NCBI RefSeq assembly: GCF_905220415.1
Contig: NC_059551.1
Coordinates: forward strand, 8,318,001 to 8,382,000
Length of the DNA: 64,000 nucleotides
Source: Colias croceus
Taxonomy: Eukaryota; Arthropoda; Insecta; Lepidoptera; Pieridae
Reading direction: 5' to 3'
Shown: one piece after another, positions 12,001 through 27,000 of the stretch
Numbering within the stretch: position 1 is the first letter of the stretch
Layout: the number at the start of each line of letters is the position of its first letter
Made by a program: the position numbers and the translations under genes
Notes under the pieces: generated by a model
Seen by the model: only the letters and a program-made list of their open reading frames with translations
Told to the model about the DNA's origin: nothing
The model's database searches: none

Positions 12001-15000
12001 CATGCAAATTGGTTCAGTAGTTTAGGCGTGATTGAGTAACAGACAGAGAGACAGACAGAGTTACTTTCGCATTTATAATATTAGTATTAGTACAAATTGG
12101 TAAATTTTGAAAAATTCCAGGGCTGTTATTAAATTAAAGATTCTATAATTGGTGACAATTAAGGAGCCATACTTAATGCTTTTTTTGACTCAGTCTTTTT
12201 AGTCTAAAATCTAAATAAAGATCAAAAGACTATACCTTAATGGTATTCCTGAAAGATTTGCACAACAATAACCTTGAGAGAATTATGTATGTACCTTATA
12301 CTTCCCTAAATTGACGTCAAGATTTCAATGACATCCTGATGTAAATTCATACACAGTTATGTATACAATGAATTACTGTAAAGAGGCAGTTCTATGGTAA
12401 TATAAGCGATAGGAATGAGATTATAAAGCGTAATGATTCGCTTACGGAAGCTGCTTGTCAGGATATGATACAATTTTTAAGTGACGTAATGATTATACAA
12501 TTAATTAAACTGAAAATGTATTACTTATTAATACATCTAATTAAAAATATAGGTTTTCATAATATAATAAAAATGCGAAACTTGTATGCAGTCGAAATGT
12601 GTTCACATACATTTCGAGCTTAAAGTGCCAAATCAATTGAGAATTTTTACCAGTACTAAAAGATTACTTTGTAAAAAGAAAATACAATACAAAATCATTT
12701 TCACTTTCCGTTTACCTACATACGTACGTTTACAATATTTTACAGATAGAGCGCCACTTTTCAGTGTTTTCTAGATAATCGAATAGTTGTAGATATTGTT
12801 TCTCCTAAAGACTAAAACTTTAATCAACAATATCGAAATTGTATTAAATTAATAATGTGTAGAAAGCTCACACTTGTCCATAATTAGTACATCATCTATT
12901 TGGCAATAACACAACTATGTGCTGACACAGATATTATGTGACATGAATATTTGTCAACTGCTGAAATGTATTACAATTTCACTACTTCTAGTATAATTGT
13001 AAAGCTAGATTTATATCTAAATGACTGGTTTTAATTTATTTAAAACTTGGAATGGATTTTGTGTCAAATTTAATTTACATATAACTTACCTAAATTTTCC
13101 AATTCGTGGAAGTTATAGTCTTTAGATATAGAATAGAATAGAATAGAATAGAATTCATTTATTCGTGGTAAAACAAGATATACATACAAAAAAAAAATAA
13201 AATAAAAAAATACAGATAAAAAATAAAAGAATCACCACGAAAAGGGTATAGACTCAGCATATGGAGAAAACAATGACCAAAAGGCCACTGCTTTCACCGC
13301 TGTTTTTCAGCCATAACCTGTTGTGGCCATACACGTATACACGTATTTTACGTTATACGTTATACACGTATTTTATTGAGGTGTATTTACCAATTCACCT
13401 ATACATTGACCCAAACTCCAGAATATTTTACATAGAAAGTTTTCATTCTTTTAAATTGACAAGTCATCTTCCTTCCCCATTGTTCAAGGGGAAAAATGTG
13501 AAATCCTTTTAGATTGATGATTGCCTCCTTGTATCAATAAAAGTGTCTTGTATTTATGCTTATGGAATCACAAAAGTATTTCGGTGTAAAAGAGAGCAGG
13601 AAGAAGAATATTATTAAATTGAATTGGTATGAATTGAAAAACGCAACGGAGACAAATCTCCTTATAATCTTTTCTTTGTCCTTGTCCTTCTTGTATAAAC
13701 CCAGTTCAGGATCGATAGACTTTACCTTCTAATATCTAATAAGCAACTTGTAAATTAATAATTTGAGGTTAGAACTGTTTTCACTTGCTTGATTCGAGGA
13801 AATAATTACTTTCACTGATTTCCACTACCAGGGATCATATGCCTTGACATAATATAAGGTATTATTAACCTCTACCAATCGAGTCAATTACCAATATATT
13901 TGTTAACAAACTACAAGCGTACGATCGTGTTTCAAAACATGCCACTTTTGGGATATGCAATGAGCACGTACTGTACATTGAGAGTGCATTATTCCAAAAC
14001 AAATTTTATTTTATACTACGAAACACGTGACTTACTCCGAGTATACTTATTTCTTTCCGGAACTTATGAAAAATTATCTTAAATGAAAAAACTACTACTA
14101 CTACTTATGAACATCCCTTTATTGTTTTGTAAGTGAACTCATTTAATAGCCAAAATTTTTGACATAATTAAAAAAACTATTAATTTTCTTTTGACAAACG
14201 GACACTTATTATTTTTAAAGCCCACGTCTATATTATAAATACTAGATCTAGAATTAGACCGAGATCGTTAAATCGTATTTATTGTCGGATAGGACAGTAT
14301 TTTTAAACTAATGTTACACAACCCTTGATTTTTTTTTAATTATTGATATTGCTTTATTAACATTGCAGTTAAATTGAAACAACGAATTAGCTGTAATTCG
14401 ATTTCCAGTGATTGTATAAATACACGATATTTATCGAATAAAGGATCCAGGAGTCATAACATCCTGCAGATTAAGTTAGCACCTTTAGGGCTGGCACGAG
14501 AAAGAAAATAACCGTTCACTTTTTTTTATATATTATTTCGTTGATTTTGTGACTTTTTTCTTGGAATTATTTTATAAATGTTGTGAAATCTATAAAATAT
14601 GTTATATTAAGATTGTTTTTTAGTAAGAGGATGATAATAATAAGTAAGATTTCATTCTATGCAATAAAATTTTATTTATGGTAATCATTAGGATCTAAAA
14701 TCAACGATCAATCGATATCTTCATATTTTTAACATCGTAAGTTTTAGCATATTCAATCAAAGAAAAATATTATGCCACCTAAATGCCACATAAAAGAATA
14801 CCATTATAATATTATACCACCCCTAATATAGGGTTACACTGTACACATCAAAATATCACAAACCAACGTTTCCGATTGTGAACTGCTAATTCCAAAAAGA
14901 AAGGGTTTGTCACGTTTCATTTTAGCTTACAATGCTACAAGATTGAATATTAACTGTTCAATTGTAAATTATTATGGTAAATAAACTTAATGTTAAGCTA

Positions 15001-18000
15001 GTGGTAAATAATACGACTAGCTTCCGCCCCTGGCTTCACCCGCGCAGTCGAAAAAAAATCTAAAGAAGTAAGAAGCCTATGCTCTCTCTTTATAACGTTT
15101 TTACACAAAAATCATACTAAAAATCGTTCCATTATCCTGTGAAAGAAAGACACACAAGCACACTGTCACATTAAAATTATTAGTAAGAATAATTGTGAGC
15201 AGAAATATATACCATCTCCAGGGTTTACTCAATCCATTTAAACCCAATGAATCTTCATAAACATCGAAATGTTTCAAACGAAATTGTCTTTACTTAATCC
15301 TTGGTGCTATTTATATGCAGACGTCTCCAAATCCGCGTATATCGTGAAACACATCAAAACAGACAAACAGAAAACATCGCCAGACAGACGTACCGGCAGA
15401 CTGTTTATTTATAGTTATATTTTGTTTTTTTTTCCGCCGATTCATTGTCGGCGAATGTGGAAATCTCTTAATGGAAACTATAAAATAGGTGTGCAAGATT
15501 TGATTTCGATAGTTTGATGATGTTTAAATTAAGATACTATAATAATATACTGTAATGTATGTATCGGAATAGGCCTAGCTTGATAATTATTGCTGCAAAA
15601 AGGAATCTGTAAAATAAATGGCTTTGTTTTGTAAACATTTTTGTTAAAGCTAGAGTAGGTATTTAATATTCTGTTTAATGTGCTGTTATCACCACATTTA
15701 ACACAGATTAGTGTGTAGTGTAGTTGTAGTAAGTAAAAAAAATGTAGCAATGTATAAAAAATAGAGAACGAATATAAATTAAATATATATATCATATTTT
15801 ATTGGTCTATCTTGCCTTACTTTTTACAGAACAAGATAGTTTTCAAAGATTAGACACAAACTATAGTGCAATTTTTTATCAAAACTTCACATTAAAAGGC
15901 ATGCTACGTACCTATAAATAATTATTGTCGAACTGACAATTAGTTCATTGTAATCAGACGCGCGCGACGTAGAAAACCGTTTCAAAGTTAATAGGACCAT
16001 CTACATAACACTTTATAATGTTTTGAACTATAAATATTGCTCCAATAAAAACTGCAATTCACAGCATTAAAAAGTTGCATTTGACTTTATATTTAACATA
16101 TTGTATTAAATCAAAGAAGCACTAACCCATAGACAGATTTATGCGACATCTGTGTTACAATATATTTCATGCGGAATTCCTCACATTTTCGTGTCACTGC
16201 AAAGAGTCTAAATTGTCGAAAATGTCAAGACTTTGTTAACATTTAATTAACAAACGCATCACACATTCTTGTGAGATTTTGAAATCGTGATTAATTTATC
16301 TTTCGTAGGTGTTTCTAAAACTGTGTTATATAATAATATGTGTAATTTACCTATAACCTATTTTAATTTAATTTGAGCATACCTATACTTAAGTGAAAGT
16401 GTTGTTAATAGGATGAATATTGTGTACAAGAGAATTCGACTTCGACTACCGCTTTGAACAATTATTATAATTTTCTTATATTTAATCATTTGTATGTAAG
16501 AAAATGTTGATAATAATTATGTACCTACTTACAACACATTAATTACACGACTATAAAAGGAAACGATAGACTGAAGTTTAGTATTTATAGCTATGAGTAT
16601 TTAGAAATTGAATCAAAATTTTACTACTCATAAAATATAATACTATAGTCTAGTATATTAATGTTACATTAAGAGCTAGCAAATCATCGTAGTTCACTAA
16701 CAACTATTTTTACACACGCCTAATTGAGAATCGTAATAAAAAAAACAATGGATATAATTTACAACGTGCGATAAAATATCGTTGAGCACGGAGAACCTTA
16801 TTATCTTATCGTCGGCGATGCATTCGCTAGTAACACGGCGAGAAATATATTGCAAATGTAAATTATAGCATAGATACTAAATATTTATGTATTTATTCCA
16901 AAAAGAAGGTAAGGCTTTATCGGGGTAACTGTGACATTAATTTCTATAGTTTACACATGGATGTGGTAAATATCATATAAATTAGTTATTTGCACTCAGC
17001 AAAATGTTTACAGAATATATACCTACATGTAACATTAATAATAGGCTAAGTGTCTATTGCAAAATAATCAGATAGAAAATATATGGAAAATATAGAAAAG
17101 ATAGCCGCCAAGTTTGTCTTTTTCTAATAATTTAGTAGAATAATCAATGTTAAGATAAATAATATACGTTATCTACACAAGCATAAATTAAAGTTTGCAC
17201 GAAACTTTATCGGTTTTTAAATTATGTCGATAAAAATTTAGTAAGTTAGGTGGCAGAAAGAACGAAGTCGTAGGCAGAAAGGTAGTGGGTACGATTACCC
17301 AGGAGGAAGTATGGATATTAATTATTTCTCTTATTACATATTAACATACTTATTCGGAAGGACCTTTCCGATCAGAAAGGATCCATTTGATCGTAGTTCT
17401 TAAAATATTCCCAGCGAAATCCTTTAATTTCCGGACAAGTTTCTTAAAATATAAGTACCTACCTACCTTTCTGTCTGTGAATTGCTATTTAATATAAACA
17501 CGTTTGATATCTTTAAAGAAATTACAGGAATATAATAGTGTGTGTAAGCTAAATGTTTGTCTGCAATCGAAAAATATTTTTAATTGTAAAGATTCAAGTG
17601 ATTGAGATGTGAAGGATCCTTTAAAATTACATTTATAATTTTACTCTTTCATCAATACAATAGTCGAAGATTCGTTTAAGGGAAAAGCTCAGATACCCGA
17701 TACCTACTACAGGAACTAGCAGAACTATGCGTCATGGGCGCTTTTGTGTAGACTGTAGAGTAATTCACTTATCTTCAAGGCACGCTCTCTTGACTCGTTT
17801 TTCTTTTGGATTTAAAAATACAGATCAAATAAGAATTTTTTTCACAATTAAATATCAAACAGTATTTCTATGTAGGTAGGTACTTGTAATTTCTATTTTT
17901 AGAATGATAAATTCAATGTTAGAATCCCGAAATTGATTGTTTAATAAACGATTACGATGATAAAGATAATAGGCAATGAATTGCCGTCAAATTGCTGTTC

Positions 18001-21000
18001 CCTATAATCAAAGTCAATAACTACTGAACCACTTAAAATAGAATTATAAAGTTCCCCCACATTTCAAGGTAACCGACATAAACATCGAGTAAAATTGATC
18101 ACGTACATACAAAAATGAATAAAACAAAAGCACACGAGAACTCGATTAAGTAATGTAGATCAAGATTTATATTACTGCATTAGAATGTTGCCAACATCGA
18201 GTGATAAAAGACGCTTAAATGTCAACATTGTCACGATTGAAAAGAGCAAACTTGTAGAAATTTTTCGCAATGGCAAGACATATATATGCATCTGTCATCG
18301 GACACAAAAACTGGCGGTCTATTATTAAGCGGTTGAAATGTTGCCAGAACTACGCTCTTTTATTTGTTTCCCATTTGATTGATCGGTTTGATTTGATTCT
18401 GTGTTTAGTTTTGTTACATTCTGTGTTATCCAAGTTTATGTAGAGAGCCATACTCTCTACTTATTTAGGCATACGCAATTATATTATGAATAATTGAGTC
18501 TACAAAGTAGTGAAGTGTAACAATATTATAAAATCATATCCTATCTTACTGCGTATAATATGAACATACTCGCTACATTCAAAACTTCAGATGAATTAAT
18601 TATTTTCATAATTTTTCAGATGTCATGTAACTTACCACTAATTTCTCGACACGCGTTTGTACTAGGTAATTAGAATTAGGAAAAATATATTATTTCGTTA
18701 TTAGGAAAAATATATTACTTCATATTATTAGCATGGTTGAAACGTGCTACTTGCCATGAGATCTCTATCAGCCAACGTTAAGCAATCGTATCGATAATAT
18801 TTACATAATTCAAGGTATTTAAAGCAACGTTCAACATTCTCGCATTAAAATATATAGGCGCAAATTAACACGGTGATATTTTTGAACGCTAACGAAACAC
18901 ATAGAATCTCAAGTAATGGAAACAGTAAATCATTATGAAATTTACTACATATAACTACACCGAGATTTATCGTTCAGCAGCGAAAGAATGCGCAATAATT
19001 TAAATAGCGCTACGCAGTTCTGTCACTTATTGTAAACATGTTGTGGGCTATTTTCCTGTACATGCTTTTGACCCGCGAAACCTTAACGTTGGTTACAGAA
19101 AACAATGAACCCTTGTGGTATGAAGGCAAATTTATGATCGTTTTGCCTTATGATATTCGCCTTTTTGAGCGGAATGGTATTACGTGGTCGCGTGAACTTT
19201 AAAAACTAAGTTATCGCAGCTATTAAGGTGAAATATCAATCGATCAGCAGCGATAAAGCGCTGGTAAGCGATTTATAATTGATTGAATTGGTTAATATGC
19301 CGTTATGCCGTATAAAGATGGGCATGATATTGCTGTAGAATGGGATTCTTTATTTCAGGCAATTAAGTTTATATGATCTTAAATAAATTACGATTTAATG
19401 CTGTTTCGCAATTGCAAACCTCTTATTCTGGGGAACACCAGGAAATGTATTTTTCAAGATAATGGAAGTCAAGTTATATAATACAATTATTGTCACTGCT
19501 GTCTACAAATCTAGTTACTAGATATTAAACTGCTAACCTACAAATAGCGTTTAGCTACTATTATGTATTCTGTGCTACAACGATGTGACAATAACTTCAA
19601 AAAGCTAAATATTTTTTATTTTATTTATTTATTTTTCAAGTCGATATACGAATATTCAGAATTACTTCGCTTCACTCGATTTTGTTTATTATCACGGAAG
19701 CATTTTCAGTTTTTTCATAATAATACATACCTTCCGAGCGAAAGCTTCGAATTTTAATGCCTTTCAGTAGAAATCCCATTGTGATTCACCCAATAATGTC
19801 ATCACGCGATAAAATATATAGGTACCTACCAAGTTTATAGTACTTATATCTACTTCTTGTCATTTTACATTTAATTTTGTAAATATTAATATAAAACAAT
19901 AATTCGAAAAGCAAATACAGTCATTATATTATTATTAAGGCGTATACCGCCAGTCTCAAAGATGAAGTAATTTCGTAGATGCGTTCAGGAGTCGTAAAAA
20001 TAAATAAGATAGATATAAGCAAATGGAAATCTTCATAGTCTTATGGAAGTCATAATAACCTAACCATTAGTCTGTTTTATTGGCACAAATCACCGTGGGA
20101 TGACCACAAATAGATGGGATTTGTGAAATATGTAGTTAATGATATTGTTATATGAATTACAATGATGGCATTGCAAACGAAAGGTACTAGAATGTTTTAG
20201 ATGATCGTTGGAGTTTGTGATTCCATATAGTTGTAATGTAAGGGCTGTCGGTTATTATAAAAAAAAAATTAGTTTTCAGAAATCACTACATAGTATAAAA
20301 CGAAGTCGCTTTCTCTGGCCCTATATCCCTTTGTATGCTTAAATCTTTAAAACGACGCAACGGATTTAAATGCGGTGATTTTTAATAGATAGAGTGATTC
20401 AAGAGGAAGGTTTAAATATATAATTTATTAGGTTTTAGACAAAGCGGGCGAATCCGCGGGCGGTAAGCTAGTATTACATATTATAAAAATTATCTTTAGT
20501 AAAGTTAAAAGTTAATTTTTTATGTTCAATATGAAGTGCTAGGCTTTGAAATAAGATCGAAAGACTACACGTTGACTTAATATGTAGACTTAATTATTAA
20601 ATCTTAAGAAACATCTTAAATAAAAGATTTTTTAGCATCCTAATGAATGACTGTAAACAAGTTTGCAATCAATAAAACTACAATTAAAAGCTTTTACTAA
20701 CAATGTATGTAAATCGATACAATGTATAAGTAAAGGTTAACGCATAAAATGCGAAAGCCTAGTTTCTTATAACAAGAGCGCAATGAAGAAGGTTATCAAG
20801 GTATTACTCATGCCACTTTATTAATACGATCACAGGGATATATGGAACTGGATAAGCCTTAAAATATTACATAGATTAGAGAGTTAATATATTATGTAAA
20901 AATTTATCGAAAGGTATTATAAATAATTGTCTTGATTTTTTTTATTGCATTGGAATAGCTTACTTATTTATTTAAATCGGAATGAATATCAATCAGCTTA

Positions 21001-24000
21001 TAAGGTGACTAATTGGTAAATCACCGAAATTAATGATAACGACAGAAACATCTGAAAATATATTAAATAACAGGCCATCTCTATGCTCTCAAAGTTAAAA
21101 TAGTAAAAAAATATATTTAAGTACTAAAATATCGACTATCAAAGCGAATGTTACTAAACGAATGGCGTTTTGTGATAGCACATTGGCTTATACGGTAAAT
21201 TTAAATTCCTCTAAGATGTTACAAAATTATGTTCGTTGTTACAAACTATGATGTTCAAAACTGTTATGTCGCATCTAGTACTATACATCGACGTCGTCAT
21301 CCATATAAGTATAATAAATCTGTGCAAAGATTTAACGATAATATTAAATTGTGTAAATATTGTTTTAACAATGGATTGGAAAGTTACGATCCGGGACAAG
21401 AAGGCTGTATATTTTATGTTAAATATATTTGATTTATTGCGACTTAATTTTATCGATTCTGGATACATGACGAACTTTTATAAAATAATAATATTCCATA
21501 GCCAAGTTTATTTTGTTTCAAAGTGTCCTACATCAGCCGCGGACTGCCCTGCCCCCCTAGCCAAGTGGCTTTCTGTTAGCGTAGCGTTCAATAGAATAGA
21601 CTACGAATGTATGAGATTGACGTAAGCTGTAGATAATTTCTGTTAGCGTAGCGTTCAATAGAATAGACTACGAATGTATGAGATTGACGTAAGCTGTAGA
21701 TACTTTTATCTATCTTTATATATGTATGGGTAGGCTGCAGCTGGTGTCCCACAACACATTAGGCCTCTGTGATCCGTGTCCCCACGTAAGCCTTCCAAAA
21801 GACCGGGTACCTTCCTTGTGATGGTACCCGAGTATTGTGGAATTATTACTTACTAACTGATCTGGAAACCGTTGTTCTTCCAGGACTAACTAAAGTTTTT
21901 CGACCTATTTTCAGATCTACAAAATAAAAATAAAAAATAAAAAAAACCTGTCAAGTTTCGGAGGGATGTTTGTTACATTTTGATTGACATAATTATTTTT
22001 GATACACACATTTAAATAGAAAGCGAGTGACAAGAAAGGCTTAGGGTGTATTCAGAAAGAAAGCTTGAAACTTATAAGCGCTTATCGGTGCTTGTCAACG
22101 CTGGTTTTGACAAGCTTGTCAATGCTGGTTTTGACAAGCTGGTTTGAGCATTGACATTCGCCGATAAGCGCTTATAAGTTTCAAGCTTTCTTTCTGAATA
22201 CGCCCATATACTTATGTTCACGACTATTTATTGTAATGGGTAGCTAGCTACTAGTTATTATTCTATGTAATGGGTAAAGAACTTTGAGTTCGTAACAAAG
22301 GAACAAAAAAATCAAAACTTTCCTCTATAATATTAGTTTAGTTTTGATATTACGGCCTTGATCGGGCCATGATATCATATTATGCTATGTATGGTAATAC
22401 AATGCTCACAGTATCTGTAATCAGTTAGGCATAGCATCTTAGGTCTTTTATCGGAATGGACCTAGCAACAACGCATTTTTATACGTGCTCTTGGTTGCTA
22501 TGCGTTGTTGCGGTTTTTGTAAATCTATTGTTGTTTTTAGTCATGTTTTTGTGAAATAAATAAATAATTTGATATTAGTTCAATAGCTTAAATATAAGAC
22601 AATCAATTTAAAAAATTAATTATTACAATATACATTTGATTGGCAATATCCAAAATATAATTTAAAAAAAAATCGATTATCTTTCGGAGCGAACAAAGTA
22701 CGTATAGTTCTGTATCAAAATAGTTCCAAAGAAATTGTAAAAATGGAATTACAATTTTTAATTATTATGAATGTCTTGATGTTCTGTTCCTGTTGTTCCT
22801 GTGTTTCCTTTGTTCCACTAGTAAAAAAAGTAATGAACTAGCATTCTGCTGTAACTTCAATTTGTCAAGGGATAGTCGTTACCCATATAAATTTCTATTC
22901 CCTTTTCATCTTCACAGGGGTTAAAAAGGACAAGTGTAGGTCATCTTTGATCCCGGAATTTCAAACATTCCGTACACAAAATTTTATAAAGCAAAACATA
23001 ATAAAGAGGGTTACATCAGCTGTAAGATAAATAAACTATTTTTAAAATCCTTTAAAAAAATCCGCTAAACCTAAGATAGATTCATTGGAAATTTATCTGA
23101 AAGAAAGCATACATTCTTGTAATTTTAAATAATGATTAAAAAAAGAACTTTTTATTATTATAGCTCTTAAAAAACGGCATAAAAATTAAAATTCTTATTT
23201 CCTCACCAAATATTCTTTTCTTCCAGAAGTCTCAACAGATTAACAGTCCGTGTAGCGACGTTGATAGTTCTACACGCGGCGGGCGCCGGTCTGGCCGCGC
23301 CGAGCGTCCTGGTCACCCGCCCGGTGGCCAGGCTGGCGGAGTGGCTGCCGATGGACAACCAAACCGTGTATAGATTGGACGCGGGAGAGACTAGGAAGTG
23401 AGTGGAATTGAGTATTTGAGTAATTTTTTTTTTTGTGCTAAATGGAAAGATTATATATATTAGTTTTATACCAAAACTATATTTTTAATTTTTTTTTTTT
23501 GCAATAATTCAAAAGGTATTTCAAAATAAAAATTAGTCTTTGAATCCAGTACCGAAAACACACCGACAACTCCCGAAGCGTCACCCGGACGCGTGTGACG
23601 TCATAATGTTAGTTTTCCCACATTGCAGTTGATACAAAAACGTATAACAACTAAAACATTTTGACGTCACATCTATGGTGACCAGTCATGGCGCGTTTAT
23701 AGTCACGTGATTTAAATTTAAATTTCATCAATTTTTAATTGCTTGTAATTAAAAGAAACATTTTTTTTTGAGTTTTTTGCATTAAATATCAATATTATTA
23801 ATAATAAGGTTTTAAAATACATTTAAAAAAATCAATATTTTTTTTATTCAAATACTCAATTGATAAATGTTGCACAATATGATCGTGATATCAAAGAAGA
23901 AAATTCAGAATATCCCGATAAAATTCAGAACGAGACAAACTGACATACTGTGATGGGATTTTCATTTATATAATTGAAATTTAAGAGTTGAAACATAAAA

Positions 24001-27000
24001 CTAAGCGCATCACTTACGTGTATCTACTCGTAGCTCTAAAGATTTAAAGCTTGCGGACATAATACCTAGCCCCTTTGAAAGAAATTTTACCGACACACAT
24101 AATATTGTAGAAAATTAAATGTATAATGCACATGTTTGACTAAAACTTTAATTTCAGTTTGGAATTAAACACGACGCAGCTATCACTGTCATCTGTTTTC
24201 ATCACAATCAGCCCGTGTACCAGGGATTTCCACTGGGCGTTATATCGAGGAGAAATTGGACGTTCTGACGGTAAGATTTCTGATTATTATCATGATTATA
24301 GATAAGAATAAACATTATATTATTTACTATGGATTAACACTAAGTTGAATTAGTACCATTTATAAAAAAATCACACACTAACGGTATAATGGCTAATAAA
24401 ATGTAAAAAAAATGTGTGCGTGTACTAGTGTACACACGTAAGAGGTGAAACTTCTTTATGACCTTATTTTTCAAAAAATAATTTACTATATGCAACTTTA
24501 CAGAAATACGTCGAATCACGCGTAGTAGGGATAGGGAAAAGATGGCGCGTAACGGAAATGTGACACGCGTAACGAAAAAATGTTACACAAAATTTCTTTT
24601 CCAACCCCGATAAAGAAGTTTCACTTCAAAAAAAAAGAAATCTTGATAACTTATACCGCTGAAGCTCTGGAGATGATATTGATGTTCATATTGAAAACAT
24701 AAACGATTAATTGACTTTTTTTCAGACCATCTGGATCTTATACAAGAAAGCAGTGGTGGAGATGTGAGCACTCTATCAGCAATAATCACAAATCAGGATA
24801 GATATTTACTACAGGTATATAAAATAAACTTATTTTTAGTCTCCGTTACTTACGTTAAAGTATTGAATAATACAACACTCGCTTTTCCCTTCTTAAAAGG
24901 CAGGTACGTATGAAATTATATCCGTCTTGAAACTTACGTTTATTTTTACGTTTGATCGGTAGATCAGTGGTGGTCGTGATACATCGAAGATAAAATTATA
25001 ATATAACTAAATTGTTTTCAGTTATTTTCTTCAAAAGGCGGCGCCGCAGCAGTCAGTGTAAGAGGCGAAGCACCGCGGCCCGTGCGAATGCGCCTGCGCA
25101 TCCGCTCTCGACGGAGGCTCTCAGCGAATTGGGATCCTAGGTATTTATTTATTTATTATTAGAAATACCAACGTTTTTTCATATTCAGATAGTAAAATTA
25201 ATTATTTATTAAGAGAATTCATAATAGGGAAACTAAGCTTCTAAATTAAGGCATTAAATATTTGCATATTTTGAACATACATTTTCATTTACATAGGTAA
25301 ATATTATTCGTGATAGTACTAATACATACCTATATAGAAGTAAAGCCTCATAAAAGGCACATATAAAAAAATAAAATTTGAATTCTGTACAATGATAAAG
25401 ACGGTCATTAGAACCATTAGAACTTTCCATTTACCTTCAGATGTCCTATCCACGATAATAGTTTACTTATTATAGCATTAGCGATGTTATGAGTCTTGAA
25501 AACTGAGGATACATGTTACCTAATACAAATCGAAAACTTCGAAGTTCAAAAGAACCGATGCCCCATTTCATCGGCCCTATTTCACAGTGTCGCATAAACA
25601 GTAAACACCATCCGCGTACATTCTCGGTAACCAATACATTAAATTCATATCATAACTGGAGTACAGTATAAAAAACCCGTCAAGTGCCACCGTTATACTC
25701 TCACAATCCATAAATCCACGCTGTCTTTGAGTTCGTCACGAGTATAGATGAATTTATGATACCCCATATATGGCAGGATATGACTCGACTAGGAAACGTC
25801 CACACCGCGCTTTTTATTCCAAATAACTTGGTAATTGCAAAAACTGTGGAATTCACAGAATCGAATATTCATTTTATTGTGATTGGCCGTCATCGATAGG
25901 TAAATAAAAAACTTGTTTAGATGTACGCAGCGTCATGTGACGGAGATTGACGGATTAGGAAATATACGTAGTGGTGTTTTTTTTTTTTTTTTTGCGTAAA
26001 TACTAGAATGTCTCTATCGAAGCCGCTAAGGGTGTGATTAAATTCTTGAGACAGAAAAACGGAATCAATTAAATTTGGTTTAGTATTCTGAACTATCCTT
26101 ACCGTTCTACAGTTTTTATCGCCGCGCTGGTAAAAGTCTTGACAATACCGATTTATTCTCAGAACATACATTCTGATTTTCTTTTTTTTTTCCTATTTCA
26201 TCATTAATTAACGTGCTCGTGCCCCATTCCTTAAACCTGTGACAAAAATGCATTGTGTAAACCATTAAATAAATACATTTCCATTACATTACATAACTCG
26301 AAGGCTTAAAAATCCACATCCTTATAAATCAGTCAGAATTTTAATAAAATTTCTAAAATTGCTAAAAATAAACAGTCATTGTGAACGCAGCATTACCTTA
26401 TAAAATCTAACACGCGATGGTTGGCTACGGACAAGCTTTCGGTTTTTCGCTTCCAATACACACCCTTTAAGGCTTTAATTACTAAAGACGTTAACACACT
26501 TTGGTGTTGAATTTAGTTTTCACATTTGTTTTTATTTACGCCAATTTGCTGCGGTTTTAACGTTGTTATTGATAACAGGTGTTAATAATTTTCAAACTAA
26601 ATGGGCATTTGAGAAGTTATGTTTCTTTTATGATAATTAATGTAAGAATGTATGATTTATGGATAGTAAAGTAAAGATTAAACGATACTTGACGTTGACG
26701 ATATTACTTACTAGTAGTACTTACTTTTAGAAAAATATCTAACGACATACATTAAAATATTTTAATATTGTGATGAATCGGATATTTTAAAGTTCTTTTT
26801 GGGGCAGAACAATTTTATATGTACCTTTTTATATTATGCGTGATTTTACCAATGTTAAACGGTTTTGAGAGGTCGTTTTCGGAGAAAATTTTAGGGAGAA
26901 ATTAGATTTCACCCTCTCTTTTACGAAAACTTTCTTTTGACACCGTAGGTAATTTACCACAACGATTATATTATCAATAAAAAGTTTACACTAACCTTAT

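Larger units (their letters stand above)
9001..23226. other. NDNF intron 1 (14.2 kb), no other gene seen
   Basis: Long AT-rich intron by the proposed model. It contains the repeats listed at 11908, 15013, 20283, 21570, 21735 and 22044, and a short (TAGAA)n tract at about 13131-13155. The remaining frames are short and unsupported. Enhancers may be here, but I cannot point to one from the sequence alone. Confidence 0.5.

Noticed and set aside
13261..13512. 83-codon open frame with 'acgtatacacgtat' repeats
   Set aside because: Low-complexity sequence in intron 1; no supporting features.
15269..15517. Overlapping 82- and 61-codon frames on opposite strands
   Set aside because: Neither shows a motif or splice logic; a small hairpin ('ccgccgattcattgtcggcg') is the only structure.
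21236..21625. 129-codon open frame in NDNF intron 1
   Set aside because: It runs into a dispersed repeat and the 67-bp duplication, lacks any domain and has AT-driven composition.
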